From assembly GCA_946186125.1 (NCBI GenBank), contig CAMHLZ010000023.1:1-54819 (forward strand): 54,819 nucleotides of DNA. Reading direction: 5' to 3'. Below are positions 1 through 8,773 of this stretch, in pieces; the stretch's first letter is position 1; every line of letters begins with the position of its first letter. The notes under the pieces are model-generated. The model was not told the origin of the DNA. It worked only from the letters and a program-made list of their open reading frames with translations, and ran no database searches. Origin of the DNA: an uncultured Lachnospira sp. (GTDB lineage Bacteria > Bacillota > Clostridia > Lachnospirales > Lachnospiraceae). Made by a program: the position numbers and the translations under genes.

Positions 1-216
1 CAGAGACAACAACACAGTCAGAGACAACAACACAGTCAGAGACAACAACACAGCCAGAGACAACAACACAGTCAGAGACAACAACACATCCAGAGACAAC
101 AACACAGCCAGAGACAACAACACAGCCAGAGACAACAACACAGTCAGAGACAACAACACAGCCAGAGACAACAACACAGTCAGAGACAACAACACAGTCA
201 GAGACAACAACACAGC
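1..216 (+). repeat. 18-bp coding tandem repeat, 12 copies visible
   Basis: Twelve back-to-back 18-bp units (consensus cagagacaacaacacagt) run from base 1 to 216. They differ only at the last bases (agt, agc or atc), and a degenerate thirteenth unit follows. They are in frame with the downstream coding region and encode a six-residue unit E-T-T-T-Q-(S/P), with one H-P variant. There are no spacers, so this is not a CRISPR array. The window begins inside the repeat, so the true copy number is unknown. Confidence 0.95.
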
Positions 217-806
217 CGGAAACTACAGTAGATACTTCTCTATATAACATTAAAAAAGCAAATTCGAAAAATCCGGTAATAGAATATGCGGGAACAAAAG
301 ATAAAAAAGCTGAAAAAATTATAATAAAAAAATGGATTAAAGATACCAATGGCAGCAAACTCAAAGTAACAAAAGTTGCAAAATCTGCACTAAAAGGCAA
401 CAAGAATGTTAAATACATACTTGTAGCTTCAAATATAAATGAAATATATAATTCAGCTTTTCAAAAATGTATAAATTTAAAAAAAGTTGTAATTAAGAGT
501 AAAAAAATAATAAGACTTGGAAAAAATGTATTCAAGGGTGATATAAACCTTACAAGTGTTGATATTTCAAATAATCAGGTAAAATCGATAGGCTCCGGTA
601 CATTTTATGGATGCAAAAAAATGAAGAGTTTAAAGATTAATGGTAATAGTTTATCTTATATTGGAAAAAATGCTTTAAAAAATACAAATTCAAAACTTGT
701 AATAGTGGTTTATGCTAAAAACCTTAGAAAATTTAATGATGTAGTTAAAATGATTAAAAATTCAGGTGCAAAAAAAGTTAGTATAAAATTTGTAAAAAGA
801 AAATAA
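1..806 (+). CDS. Cell-surface protein with Thr-rich repeat linker and LRR (BspA-like) C-terminus, 5' partial
   Basis: The reading frame is open from base 3 to the taa at 804-806, with no start inside the window, so the N-terminus is missing. The visible part has about 72 residues of E-T-T-T-Q-(S/P) repeats, a flexible linker of the type that is often O-glycosylated or spans the wall. About 190 residues of leucine-rich repeat follow, resembling the BspA/LRR_5 family: pieces such as ALKGNKNVKYILV and SAFQKCINLKKVVI with a spacing of about 22-24 residues. The tail is Lys-rich (FVKRK) and carries no sortase motif. The surface location and adhesin-type role are inferred from the family. A second LRR surface protein lies at 51468-53333. 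A frame starting at the internal Met at 621 is only the end of this gene. Confidence 0.75.
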   Translation, partial: ETTTQSETTTQSETTTQPETTTQSETTTHPETTTQPETTTQPETTTQSETTTQPETTTQSETTTQSETTTQPETTVDTSLYNIKKANSKNPVIEYAGTKDKKAEKIIIKKWIKDTNGSKLKVTKVAKSALKGNKNVKYILVASNINEIYNSAFQKCINLKKVVIKSKKIIRLGKNVFKGDINLTSVDISNNQVKSIGSGTFYGCKKMKSLKINGNSLSYIGKNALKNTNSKLVIVVYAKNLRKFNDVVKMIKNSGAKKVSIKFVKRK

Positions 807-835
807 GTTTTATATCTAATGGAATGGAGATTGTT

Positions 836-3013
836 ATGGATGAAAGATTAATGAATGAACGAAAAAAAATTATACTAGACATTATTGATTCGCCAAATTA
901 TATTCCTATGAAAATTAAGGAATTGGCGATTATCCTTAATATTCCAAAAGAAGAACGTTCAGAATTGACGGAAGTATTGGATGAACTAATAGCTGAAGGA
1001 AAAATAAGTGTATCCAAGAAAGGAAAATATGGCAAATCAAGTGGAAATATTCTTACAGGTAATTATGAAGGTAATGCCAAAGGATTTGGATTTGTAGTTA
1101 TAGAAGGCGAAAATGAAGATATATTTATACCTGAAAACTGCACTAATTCAGCAATGCATGGTGATTTAGTTCAGGTAATACTCAGAAGTTCAAAGACCGG
1201 ACGCAGGCGTGAAGGTGAAATAATTAAAGTATTAGAACACAATACAAAAGAACTTGTAGGAACTTTCCAAAAATCAAAAAAATTTGGTTTTGTAGTTCCT
1301 GATAATAATAAATTTTCCAGAGATATATTTATACCTCTGGAAAAATCCAAAGGTGCAGTCACAGGACATAAAGTCGTAGTGTCAATCTGTGATTACGGTT
1401 CAAAAGAAAAGAAGGCAGAAGGAATTATAAAAGAAATAATTGGTCATACTGATGACCCGGGTACAGATATTGTATCAATTGTTAAGAGTATGAATATTCC
1501 AATGGAATTTCCGGAAGATGTTCAAAAACAATTAAATACAATACCTGATCACGTAGATGGCAAAGACATGGCAGGACGCCTTGATCTTAGAGATGTTCAG
1601 ACTGTTACAATTGACGGGGAAGATGCAAAAGATTTAGACGATGCCATATCCTTGAAAAAGGAAAAAGACAGATTTATACTTGGAGTTCACATAGCTGATG
1701 TCACACACTATGTAAAAGAGGGAAGTGCTCTTGACAAAGAGGCTTTAAAACGAGGTACCAGCGTATATCTTGTAGACAGAGTTATACCTATGCTGCCGCA
1801 CCAGCTGTCAAATGGCATATGCTCATTAAATCAAAAGGTTGACAGATTGGCACTTAGTTGTATAATGGAAATTGATTTTTCAGGAAAAGTAATCGGACAT
1901 AAAATTTCTGAGACGGTTATCTGTGTAGACAGAAGAATGAGTTATACAAGCGTTCAAAAAATACTAGTAGATAAAGATGAAACCGAGATTAATGAGTATA
2001 AAGAGTTAGTTCCGATGTTTCAGTGTATGGAAGAATTATCAGCCATACTTAGAGAAAAACGTATGAAACGCGGCTCGATTGATTTTGATTTTCTTGAGAG
2101 TAAGATTATTCTTGATGAAAAAGGAAAGCCTATAGAAATAAAGCCGTATGAGAGAAATACTGCTACAAAGATAATAGAAGATTTTATGCTTATTGCGAAT
2201 GAAACAATTGCTGAAGATTATTTCTGGCAGGAGCTGCCTTTTGTATTTAGAACCCATGAGAATCCTGATAGTGAAAAGATGATAAAACTTGGAATGTTTA
2301 TTTCAAATTTTGGCTATGGAATAAAGACGACGCAGGAAGAAATTCACCCGAAAGAATTACAGAAATTATTGGTTAAAATCAAAGGGACACCTGAAGAAGC
2401 GTTAATCAGCCGACTGACTTTGCGTTCAATGAAACAGGCAAAATATACTACAGCATGTTCAGGACATTTTGGACTTGCTACTAAGTATTATTGTCACTTT
2501 ACATCACCTATCAGAAGATATCCTGATTTGCAGATTCATCGTATTATAAAAGAGAATATTCGTGGTGGTATAAATGAAAAACGTATTAAACACTACGATT
2601 CTATACTTCCGGGAGTTGCACAGATGTGTAGTTCAAATGAAAGAAGAGCGGATGAAGCAGAGAGAGATGCCGACAAACTTAAGATGACAGAATACATGTC
2701 TGAACATATTGGTGAGATATATGAAGGTGTTATATCAGGAATCACCAATTGGGGAATGTACGTGGAATTACCGAATACGATAGAAGGTATGGTAAGGATT
2801 ACATCTATTAGTGATGATTATTACTATTATGATGAGGAAAAATACGAACTGGTAGGAGAAGCAACAAAGAAAAAATTTAAGCTTGGTGAAAAGGTAAAGA
2901 TAGAAGTTGTTAAAACAGACAAGCTTCTCAGACAGATAGATTTTGAGCTTGTTGAGGAAGAAGAAAGGAATTCAAGTGATGGCGAATCAAACAACGAAGT
3001 TGATAGCAAATAA
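836..3013 (+). CDS. rnr: Ribonuclease R (VacB/RNase II family)
   Basis: A 725-residue 3'-to-5' exoribonuclease that degrades structured RNA and, with tmRNA-SmpB, non-stop mRNA. Domains in order: N-terminal winged helix (residues 1-60), cold-shock/OB folds (about 65-215), RNB catalytic core with the Asp cluster in [13 protein letters not shown] (about 265), and a C-terminal S1 domain ([21 protein letters not shown], about 625-700) with an acidic tail. Length is normal for RNase R. The Met at 836 is preferred because TGGAG lies six bases upstream; an in-frame ATG at 824 sits inside that ribosome binding site. The 3' end overlaps smpB by 35 bases. RNase R and SmpB genes adjoining is a known Gram-positive arrangement. 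Confidence 0.96.
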   Translation: MDERLMNERKKIILDIIDSPNYIPMKIKELAIILNIPKEERSELTEVLDELIAEGKISVSKKGKYGKSSGNILTGNYEGNAKGFGFVVIEGENEDIFIPENCTNSAMHGDLVQVILRSSKTGRRREGEIIKVLEHNTKELVGTFQKSKKFGFVVPDNNKFSRDIFIPLEKSKGAVTGHKVVVSICDYGSKEKKAEGIIKEIIGHTDDPGTDIVSIVKSMNIPMEFPEDVQKQLNTIPDHVDGKDMAGRLDLRDVQTVTIDGEDAKDLDDAISLKKEKDRFILGVHIADVTHYVKEGSALDKEALKRGTSVYLVDRVIPMLPHQLSNGICSLNQKVDRLALSCIMEIDFSGKVIGHKISETVICVDRRMSYTSVQKILVDKDETEINEYKELVPMFQCMEELSAILREKRMKRGSIDFDFLESKIILDEKGKPIEIKPYERNTATKIIEDFMLIANETIAEDYFWQELPFVFRTHENPDSEKMIKLGMFISNFGYGIKTTQEEIHPKELQKLLVKIKGTPEEALISRLTLRSMKQAKYTTACSGHFGLATKYYCHFTSPIRRYPDLQIHRIIKENIRGGINEKRIKHYDSILPGVAQMCSSNERRADEAERDADKLKMTEYMSEHIGEIYEGVISGITNWGMYVELPNTIEGMVRITSISDDYYYYDEEKYELVGEATKKKFKLGEKVKIEVVKTDKLLRQIDFELVEEEERNSSDGESNNEVDSK

Positions 3014-3443
3014 TAAAAAAGCCTATCATGATTATTTTATAATAGAAAAATATGAAGCAGGAGTAAGTCTTCATGGTACAGAAGTTAAATCTCTGAGAAT
3101 GGGGAAATGCAGTGTAAAAGAATCATTTGTTCGTATCGAGAATGGTGAAGTGTTAATATATAATATGCACATCAGTCCGTATGAGAAGGGCAATATTTTC
3201 AATAAAGATCCTTTAAGAGTGAAGAAACTTTTGCTTCATAAGTATGAGATTAATAAGCTTTCAGGGAAAATGGCTGAAAAGGGTTATACAATAGTACCTT
3301 TGCAGGTTTATTTTAAAGGAAGTCTGGTAAAAGTAGAAATAGGTCTGGCTAAGGGTAAAAAATTATATGATAAGAGACAGGACATCATTAAAAAAGATCA
3401 GAAACGTGAAGCAGAACGAGATTTTAAGATAAGAAATTTATAG
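2979..3443 (+). CDS. smpB: SsrA-binding protein SmpB
   Basis: A 154-residue RNA-binding protein that carries tmRNA into stalled ribosomes. Seen: the OB-fold core with GTEVKSLR at residues 33-40, the YNMHISPYE segment, and the Lys/Arg-rich C-terminal tail ([20 protein letters not shown]) that enters the empty mRNA channel. The start MANQTTKL is chosen because AAAGGAA lies about eight bases upstream and because it matches the usual SmpB length; a frame open 12 codons further upstream is inside rnr. It overlaps the rnr 3' end, so the two are probably translationally coupled. The tmRNA partner is encoded about 660 bases downstream. Confidence 0.97.
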   Translation: MANQTTKLIANNKKAYHDYFIIEKYEAGVSLHGTEVKSLRMGKCSVKESFVRIENGEVLIYNMHISPYEKGNIFNKDPLRVKKLLLHKYEINKLSGKMAEKGYTIVPLQVYFKGSLVKVEIGLAKGKKLYDKRQDIIKKDQKREAERDFKIRNL

Positions 3444-3458
3444 TCCGGATGGTGTGAA

Positions 3459-4064
3459 ATGAAAGATTTGAAAAATCTAAATAAAATTTTTGATTTTTGT
3501 CGTGAACTCGACAAAGAAAAAATGATTACAAGACAGACATATTTAACAGATGGCAAAAGAAAGGAAAATGATGCCGAGCATGCATGGCATATGGCAGTTA
3601 TGACTTTGCTTTTGAATCAATATTCAAACGAAGAAATTGATGTGTTACGCACGATTTCCATGATATTGATACATGATGTTGTGGAAATCGATGCAGGGGA
3701 TACGTATGCGTATGATGAGAACGCGAAGACTACACAAAAAGAACGTGAAGTAAAGGCTGCTAAGCGGCTGTTTGGATTATTACCTGATGATTTAGGTGCA
3801 TATTTTAGAGAGTTGTGGGAAGAATTTGAAGAACAAAAGACAAATGAAGCTAAATTTGCGAGAACAATGGATAATTTACAGCCGATGATGCTTAATGCAG
3901 CCACAAATGGTAAGGCATGGGAAGAACATAATGTGAGACTCAGCCAGATAATGAAGCGTAATGAGAAAACGCATTGTGGTTCAGAAGATTTGTGGGAATA
4001 TTGCAAAGAAAATTTTATAGATACAAATATAAAAAATGGCAAAATTATTCTTGACAACAAATGA
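3459..4064 (+). CDS. HD-domain hydrolase (YfbR-type nucleotidase family)
   Basis: A 201-residue HD-superfamily metal-dependent phosphohydrolase. The metal ligands are visible: His41 in DAEHAWHM, His72-Asp73 in LIHDVVEIDAGD, and the later Asp in RTMDNLQP. This order and the size match the YfbR/YGK1-type HD proteins, several of which are 5'-deoxynucleotidases; the exact substrate cannot be read from sequence. It starts 15 bases after smpB and is probably the last gene of the rnr-smpB transcript. Its last codons contain the -35 box of the tmRNA promoter. Its placement between smpB and ssrA may be chance or may mark a link to RNA or nucleotide turnover. Confidence 0.85.
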   Translation: MKDLKNLNKIFDFCRELDKEKMITRQTYLTDGKRKENDAEHAWHMAVMTLLLNQYSNEEIDVLRTISMILIHDVVEIDAGDTYAYDENAKTTQKEREVKAAKRLFGLLPDDLGAYFRELWEEFEEQKTNEAKFARTMDNLQPMMLNAATNGKAWEEHNVRLSQIMKRNEKTHCGSEDLWEYCKENFIDTNIKNGKIILDNK

Positions 4065-4079
4065 TAAATCATTTATTAT
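4051..4079 (+). promoter_or_regulatory. Sigma-A promoter of ssrA
   Basis: TTGACA at 4051-4056, a 17-base spacer, and TATTAT at 4074-4079. Predicted transcription start is near 4086, about 18 bases before the mature tmRNA 5' end. The -35 box lies in the last coding codons of the HD hydrolase gene. Confidence 0.85.
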
Positions 4080-4103
4080 GAATTAACAATCAGTAAACTT
4101 TTA

Positions 4104-4446
4104 GGGGTTGTACTGGTTTCGACGGGGTTTTTGAAATTATGGAAGCCATTCGTGGACTAGGACCACGTTAAAACTTAGACAATAAATATAAACGCTAACG
4201 AAAATTTAGCTTACGCTGCCTAGTTGCAGCTGTCAGCCTTAAGTCACCTGCTGCTTAAGAATCTGGCATCGACCTTGCAGGGCACTTCTTCATCAAAGCT
4301 TTGAGATGTTGAAAGAATTATGAAGCTACTGATTGTACAGTTTTGTCAATGAATCTGTACATGAGGGAAATGTGAATCATTGACTGTAATGGGAGATGCC
4401 ATGATGAATGGAATTTCGGACAGGGGTTCGATTCCCCTCAGCTCCA
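4104..4446 (+). ncRNA. ssrA: tmRNA (transfer-messenger RNA, one-piece)
   Basis: The 5' end GGGGTTG (4104-4110) pairs with CAGCTCC (4439-4445) as a 7-bp tRNA-like acceptor stem. The hallmark segments are present: tactggtttcgacgggg near the 5' end and a T-arm (ggacaggggttcgattcccc) near the 3' end. The tag reading frame begins at the resume codon GCT (4194) and reads A-N-E-N-L-A-Y-A-A, stop TAG at 4221-4223. The tag ends in the hydrophobic Ala-rich signal recognised by ClpXP/FtsH. The 3' CCA is not encoded; base 4446 (A) is the discriminator. It has its own promoter at 4051 and a terminator just after. It works with SmpB (2979-3443) and RNase R (836-3013). Confidence 0.97.
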
Positions 4447-4451
4447 TAGCT

Positions 4452-4490
4452 TTAAAATGCTGAAAATTCAGCATTTTAAGGCGTTTTTTG
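4452..4490 (+). terminator. Rho-independent terminator of ssrA
   Basis: An inverted repeat, TTAAAATGCTGA against TCAGCATTTTAA (4452-4479), sits a few bases after the tmRNA and is followed by ggcgtttttt. Confidence 0.85.
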
Positions 4491-4522
4491 TTTTGAAACT
4501 ATGTAGTAGAGAGGAAATATGT

Positions 4523-4846
4523 ATGATACACGAATTAACATTATGGGCTGTTAAAAGAAAAGCACATACAGATAATCCTGACATATTAATATCCAATACT
4601 GAGATGACTGCTGCCGTGGCTTATATTTATAAAGATGCAGGTATACCATTATGTGATAACTTTGATACACCCGAAGCTTTGTATGAGAATTATATGAATG
4701 AATCAAAAGATATTGATTTTTCAGTATTATCAGAAATGTCTCAAAGGTTAAATAAAGTGTTAAAAATATATCATGTTTTGCCAATGGTTAATGAAAATCT
4801 TGATGATTTACATAAAATTGCAAAAATGGCATATAATGATATTTGA
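4523..4846 (+). CDS. Hypothetical protein, 107 aa
   Basis: Not recognised. A small soluble protein starting MIHELTLWAVKRKAH, with mixed helix-forming segments, no Cys cluster, no signal peptide and no membrane segment. The start at 4523 has GAGGAAAT about six bases upstream. An in-frame ATG at 4457 lies inside the tmRNA terminator and is rejected. It follows the ssrA terminator with no obvious promoter of its own. The stop codon is overlapped by the -35 box of the next gene's promoter. Confidence 0.7.
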   Translation: MIHELTLWAVKRKAHTDNPDILISNTEMTAAVAYIYKDAGIPLCDNFDTPEALYENYMNESKDIDFSVLSEMSQRLNKVLKIYHVLPMVNENLDDLHKIAKMAYNDI

Positions 4847-4871
4847 CAAAATTGTATAAATGTGATAAAGT
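4843..4871 (+). promoter_or_regulatory. Sigma-A promoter of lipoprotein gene
   Basis: TTGACA at 4843-4848, a 17-base spacer, and TAAAGT at 4866-4871 with an upstream TG. The -35 box overlaps the stop codon (4844-4846) of the preceding gene. The lipoprotein start codon is 35 bases downstream. Confidence 0.7.
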
Positions 4872-4906
4872 GTCGTTTGAACAAATATAAAAAAGGAGTA
4901 AATGAA

Positions 4907-5782
4907 ATGATAAAGAAAATCACAAGTATTGTTTTAGTAGCTACAATGGCATTTTCACTTACTGCATGTGCAGGTAAGGAAAAAGATACAGCTACAAAGG
5001 AGCAGAAAAAGGAAGTAAGCGCTTACGAGATATTGTCTGAAGCTTCTGAGAATTCATCAGATAATAAAAGTGCTGACTCAACAATTGAGATAGACTTCGC
5101 AGGTGAGGTTGAATCAAAAAAAGTTGCAGTAAAGGGAAGTATTGATTTAAAGGCTAATGCAGAGGATCAGAATGTTACTGATATGTCTTTATATGCAAAG
5201 GCGGATGCATCTGTAACGTATGGCGATGATTCACAGGACATTAAGGGTGAAGCTTATATTGGTGATGATGTTTTATACTTTGGTGGAGATTCACTTGGCG
5301 GATGGATGAAGTTACCACTTGATTCTTCTGCTGTAGAAGACAAAGGCATAGATATTGAAGAGTATTCTGAGGCAGCAGCAAATAGTGATGTTAAAGATTT
5401 CCTTACTGAGGAAAACATTGATAAGTATTTTGATAATACTTCAGTAGAAGAAAAAGAGGTAGCAGGAGTTAAATGTTATTCAGTTAAAGCAACAGTAGAT
5501 AGTGAGGCTTTAGAGGATGGAATGAAATCATTGTCTGATGTTGCAGGTGAAGATGTTGACGTAAATGGTTCTGATGTTGATGTAGAGATTTGTGTTACAA
5601 AAGATACAAAAGAGTTAAAGTACATCGGTTTTGATGTAAAGGTTGGCGAAAACGAGTTAGCTGATATTTCAAAGTGCTTTATTGGGGTTACTTATAATTC
5701 ATTTGACGTAGACAGCGTTGAAGTACCTGAAGATGTTAAGAGTTCTGCTCTTGATTTTTCAAGCATGTTATCTTCATTCTAA
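4907..5782 (+). CDS. Putative lipoprotein of unknown function, 291 aa
   Basis: An N-terminal lipoprotein signal (MIKKITSIVLVATMAFSLTAC) with the lipobox L-T-A-C and the modified Cys at residue 21, so it is expected on the outer face of the membrane. The rest is acidic and Lys/Asp/Ser-rich. Repeated patterns (SLYAKADASVTYGDDSQDI, GEAYIGDDVLYF, GVKCYSVKATV) suggest a beta-rich fold as seen in LppX/LolA-like lipoproteins, but I cannot assign a family. The start has AAAGGAG eight bases upstream; the frame extends upstream from 4862 into the promoter. It is a single-gene unit with its own promoter and a strong terminator. Confidence 0.8.
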   Translation: MIKKITSIVLVATMAFSLTACAGKEKDTATKEQKKEVSAYEILSEASENSSDNKSADSTIEIDFAGEVESKKVAVKGSIDLKANAEDQNVTDMSLYAKADASVTYGDDSQDIKGEAYIGDDVLYFGGDSLGGWMKLPLDSSAVEDKGIDIEEYSEAAANSDVKDFLTEENIDKYFDNTSVEEKEVAGVKCYSVKATVDSEALEDGMKSLSDVAGEDVDVNGSDVDVEICVTKDTKELKYIGFDVKVGENELADISKCFIGVTYNSFDVDSVEVPEDVKSSALDFSSMLSSF

Positions 5783-5790
5783 ATTATTAA

Positions 5791-5828
5791 AAAGATTGCT
5801 TTCAATTAAAGGGAGCAATCTTTTTTTT
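5791..5828 (+). terminator. Rho-independent terminator
   Basis: A 10-bp stem, AAAGATTGCT (5791-5800) with AGCAATCTTT (5814-5823), followed by a run of T. Confidence 0.9.
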
Positions 5829-5873
5829 ATATAAAAACTCAAATAAAACAAAAATTGAAAAATTCCTTTCTAT

Positions 5874-5901
5874 TTGATAAAATTGTACTATAATGTATAT
5901 A
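5874..5901 (+). promoter_or_regulatory. Possible promoter of the 5930 gene
   Basis: TTGATA at 5874-5879 and TATATA at 5896-5901 with a 16-base spacer. A better -10 match (TATAAT, 5889-5894) lacks a well-placed -35. The stretch 5872-5887 nearly repeats the sequence at 4841-4856. Confidence 0.45.
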
Positions 5902-5929
5902 TGAAAAGTCAAAGAAATGGAGTAAACGT

Positions 5930-6433
5930 ATGGAGAATAACGAGAATAATATTGCCGGATATTGTTTTAAAGATGAAGAATTATATAATCGTGCAAAAAA
6001 AGAAATCAAATCATTAGAACAGATCGATGCTTCGTTAAAAGGAAAAAAAACTGAAGAGATTTTAGAGATATACAAAGATGTCAATGAAAAAGAATTGTTT
6101 AAAACTCCAATAGGCATAGAATATCTTAAAATGGTCAGAAACAGATTGAAAAAGAGTCCGATGATAAAAAACGATGATATTCCGCCTATATATGTATCAA
6201 AGATAGAAGTAATCAAAACAGTTAAAAAAGACGAAGATGATGGATTTAAGTATAAAGCATCAATTATAATAAATGTTTTTTTAGTAATCGTAATTATCGT
6301 GATGTTTGCAATAAGCAGGAATAATACACCAACAAAGCAAATGGAGAGATATAAAGAAGAATTAGAGAATCATTACGCTTCATGGGAACAAAGTCTGACA
6401 GAACGAGAAAAAAATCTGGGTGAAAAAAAATGA
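5930..6433 (+). CDS. Membrane-anchored hypothetical protein, 167 aa
   Basis: Not recognised as a family. Residues 1-100 are a charged soluble region (SLKGKKTEEILEIYKDVNEKEL, then KMVRNRLKKSP). One membrane segment follows at about 113-133 (ASIIINVFLVIVIIVMFAI), then a short charged tail with heptad-like spacing (YKEELENHYASWEQSLTEREKNL) likely to be helical. Start with GGAG seven bases upstream. Topology is probably N-in with a short outside tail. It lies just upstream of a two-component system, which suggests but does not show a link to envelope sensing. Confidence 0.7.
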   Translation: MENNENNIAGYCFKDEELYNRAKKEIKSLEQIDASLKGKKTEEILEIYKDVNEKELFKTPIGIEYLKMVRNRLKKSPMIKNDDIPPIYVSKIEVIKTVKKDEDDGFKYKASIIINVFLVIVIIVMFAISRNNTPTKQMERYKEELENHYASWEQSLTEREKNLGEKK

Positions 6434-6512
6434 TATATTCACAATTTTAACAAAATTAGCGTATACAATATTAACATGCTGATAATTATATGTTGAGAAT
6501 GGAGGAATTGTT

Positions 6513-7196
6513 ATGAATAACCTTAAGATTTTAATTGTTGATGATGAAGCAAGAATGCGTAAACTGGTCAGAGACTTTCTTGTAAAAAAAGATTATCTTG
6601 TAGCAGAAGCGGCAGATGGTGAAGAAGCGTTAGAAAAATTTTATTCAGATAAAGATATTTCTTTGGTTATATTAGATGTAATGATGCCAAAGATGGACGG
6701 ATGGGAGACATTACGTGAGATTAGAAAGTTATCAAAAGTTCCGATTATTATGTTAACAGCTAAAGGAGAAGAGCATGACGAATTACTAGGATTTGAATTA
6801 GGTGTGGATGAGTATATTTCAAAACCTTTTAGTCCGAAGATACTTGTTGCACGAATTGATGCGATTCTTAGAAGAACAAATAAAGTTGGTGCAAGTGACG
6901 TAATTAAGTCAGGTATTATAGAGATTGATAAAGCGGCACATATAGTAAAAGTAGATGGAAAGACGATAGAGTTAAGTTACAAAGAATTTGAATTATTACA
7001 ATATTTCATTGAAAACAAAGGAATTGCCCTTTCAAGAGAAAAAATATTAAATAGTGTGTGGAATTATGATTATTTTGGAGATGCAAGAACGATAGATACA
7101 CATGTAAAGAAACTTAGAAGCAAACTCGGAGAAGGAGCAAATTATATAAAGACTATATGGGGAATGGGGTATAAGTTTACTGATGAAGATGAATAA
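6513..7196 (+). CDS. OmpR/PhoB-family response regulator
   Basis: A 227-residue DNA-binding response regulator. Receiver domain at residues 1-120 with the acidic pair Asp10-Asp11, phospho-acceptor Asp55 (LVILDVMMPKMDG), the Thr/Lys switch positions (MLTAKG, ISKPFSP) and a C-terminal winged-helix domain (about 128-225; ELLQYFIENKG, RTIDTHVKKLRSKLG). Strong binding site GGAGGA upstream. The 3' end overlaps the histidine kinase gene by 14 bases, so it is a co-translated pair. Its target genes are unknown; the lipoprotein gene after the kinase is a candidate by position. Confidence 0.95.
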   Translation: MNNLKILIVDDEARMRKLVRDFLVKKDYLVAEAADGEEALEKFYSDKDISLVILDVMMPKMDGWETLREIRKLSKVPIIMLTAKGEEHDELLGFELGVDEYISKPFSPKILVARIDAILRRTNKVGASDVIKSGIIEIDKAAHIVKVDGKTIELSYKEFELLQYFIENKGIALSREKILNSVWNYDYFGDARTIDTHVKKLRSKLGEGANYIKTIWGMGYKFTDEDE

Positions 7197-8706
7197 GAAC
7201 AAATATATAAAATTTTCCATCAGAAAAAAATTGGTATTGATAATGATCAGTTTATCATTAGGAATGTTTTTAATGTACATGTTTGCCAATACATTTCTGT
7301 TGGAAAAATATTATATGAATACAAAAGAAAAATCAATAATATCAACATATAAAAAAATTGACAGCATTCTCAAATCAGTTGATGAATTAGATGATGATAA
7401 TGTAGAGTCTATAACGGAGTTATGTGCTAATACCGGTATTACGCTTCTTGTTACAGATGAAGCAGGTTATATTATATACGATTATGGTAATTCACAGATG
7501 ATGCAGCACAGACTTGAAATGTCTGTGTTTAGTCAATATGGTAACGGAACAGATAGTAGTCCTGATAACGAAAAAATAATAATATTGGAAAAAAATTCTA
7601 AATATGTCTTACAAAAATATTCTTCTTTTTCAGAAAATAATAGCAACAAAAGTGAATACTTGGAAATGTGGGGAATATTTAATAACGGTAATATATTTAT
7701 AATGAGAATTGCCGTTGAAAATATTCAGGAAAGTGTAAGAATATTTGGAGAGTTTTTGTTGTTGATTTCGGTTGTTATTTCAATAATCAGCATTATTATC
7801 GGTGATATATTAGCAAGACGTTTCTTAAGACCGTTAATTAAACTTACTAAGATATCCGAAAAAATGTCTGAGTTGGATTTTAATGTTCATTATGAGGGGG
7901 AAAGTCATGATGAGATTAGTATTCTTGGCAAAAGCATTAATAAGCTTTCTAACAAACTTGAGTCAACAATTACAGAGTTAAAAAAAGCTAATAACGAGCT
8001 AAAGAATGATTTGAAACATAAGAATGAGATAGATGAGATGCGAAAAGATTTTATATCTAATGTATCGCATGAGCTTAAAACTCCTATAGCGTTAATCCAG
8101 GGATACGCAGAAGGATTGCAGGAAAATATTAATGACGATGAGGAAAGCAGGGAGTTTTATTGCGAAGTTATAATTGATGAGGCTTCAAAAATGAACCAGA
8201 TGGTAAAAAAACTGCTTACACTTACCCAGCTTGAGTTTTGTAATAATTCTGTTTATATGGAAAGATTTAACATAATGGACGTAATTCGTGGTGTTGTTAA
8301 TAAGTGCAGCCTTATGATAGAACAAAAAGATACAAAGATTGAGATTGTCGGTAATGATGATATAGATGTATGGGCAGATGAATTCCAGATTGAAGAGGTT
8401 ATAACCAACTATGTAACTAACGCTTTGAATCATGTAAGTAATGAAAATATCATAACAATTACCGTAATAAAAAAAGATGATACGGTAAAAGTATCTGTTC
8501 ATAATACCGGTGATAAAATACCTGAAAAAGATATAGACAGAATTTGGGTGAAATTTTATAAAGTTGATAAAGCACGTACAAGGGAGTACGGTGGAAATGG
8601 AATAGGTTTGTCGATTGTAAAGGCCATTATTGACGCACACAATCATGAATGTGGAGTGTATAACACGGAAACCGGAGTTGAGTTCTGGTTTGAACTTGAT
8701 GCATAA
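7183..8706 (+). CDS. Sensor histidine kinase with HAMP domain
   Basis: A 507-residue membrane kinase paired with the response regulator at 6513. First membrane segment near residues 17-38 (LVLIMISLSLGMFLMYMF), extracytoplasmic sensor of about 130 residues, second segment at about 188-210 (FLLLISVVISIISIIIG), HAMP (about 212-265), a coiled linker, then the HisKA H-box SHELKTP with phospho-acceptor His296, and HATPase_c with the N box (NYVTNALNHV) and G box (YGGNGIGLSIVKAI). Layout is typical of WalK/ResE-type kinases. The start at 7183 overlaps the regulator gene; Met at 7189 is an alternative. The ligand is not predictable. Confidence 0.94.
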   Translation: MKMNKNKYIKFSIRKKLVLIMISLSLGMFLMYMFANTFLLEKYYMNTKEKSIISTYKKIDSILKSVDELDDDNVESITELCANTGITLLVTDEAGYIIYDYGNSQMMQHRLEMSVFSQYGNGTDSSPDNEKIIILEKNSKYVLQKYSSFSENNSNKSEYLEMWGIFNNGNIFIMRIAVENIQESVRIFGEFLLLISVVISIISIIIGDILARRFLRPLIKLTKISEKMSELDFNVHYEGESHDEISILGKSINKLSNKLESTITELKKANNELKNDLKHKNEIDEMRKDFISNVSHELKTPIALIQGYAEGLQENINDDEESREFYCEVIIDEASKMNQMVKKLLTLTQLEFCNNSVYMERFNIMDVIRGVVNKCSLMIEQKDTKIEIVGNDDIDVWADEFQIEEVITNYVTNALNHVSNENIITITVIKKDDTVKVSVHNTGDKIPEKDIDRIWVKFYKVDKARTREYGGNGIGLSIVKAIIDAHNHECGVYNTETGVEFWFELDA

Positions 8707-8713
8707 TTTTTGG

Positions 8714-8742
8714 TTGAATAAAGAGTCTAAAAATGTTAAAAT
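8714..8742 (+). promoter_or_regulatory. Probable promoter of lipoprotein gene 8774
   Basis: TTGAAT at 8714-8719, a 17-base spacer, and TAAAAT at 8737-8742, just after the kinase stop codon. Confidence 0.55.
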
Positions 8743-8773
8743 AAAGGTAGTTTTAGTTCGGAGGAAACAGCAT

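Noticed and set aside
1-216. Tandem repeat as a CRISPR array
   Set aside because: Units are contiguous with no spacers, are 18 bp long, and read in frame as a six-residue protein repeat.
3617-4072. 151-codon minus-strand frame opposite the HD hydrolase
   Set aside because: Shadow of a gene with clear catalytic motifs; Ser/Phe-rich low-information product.
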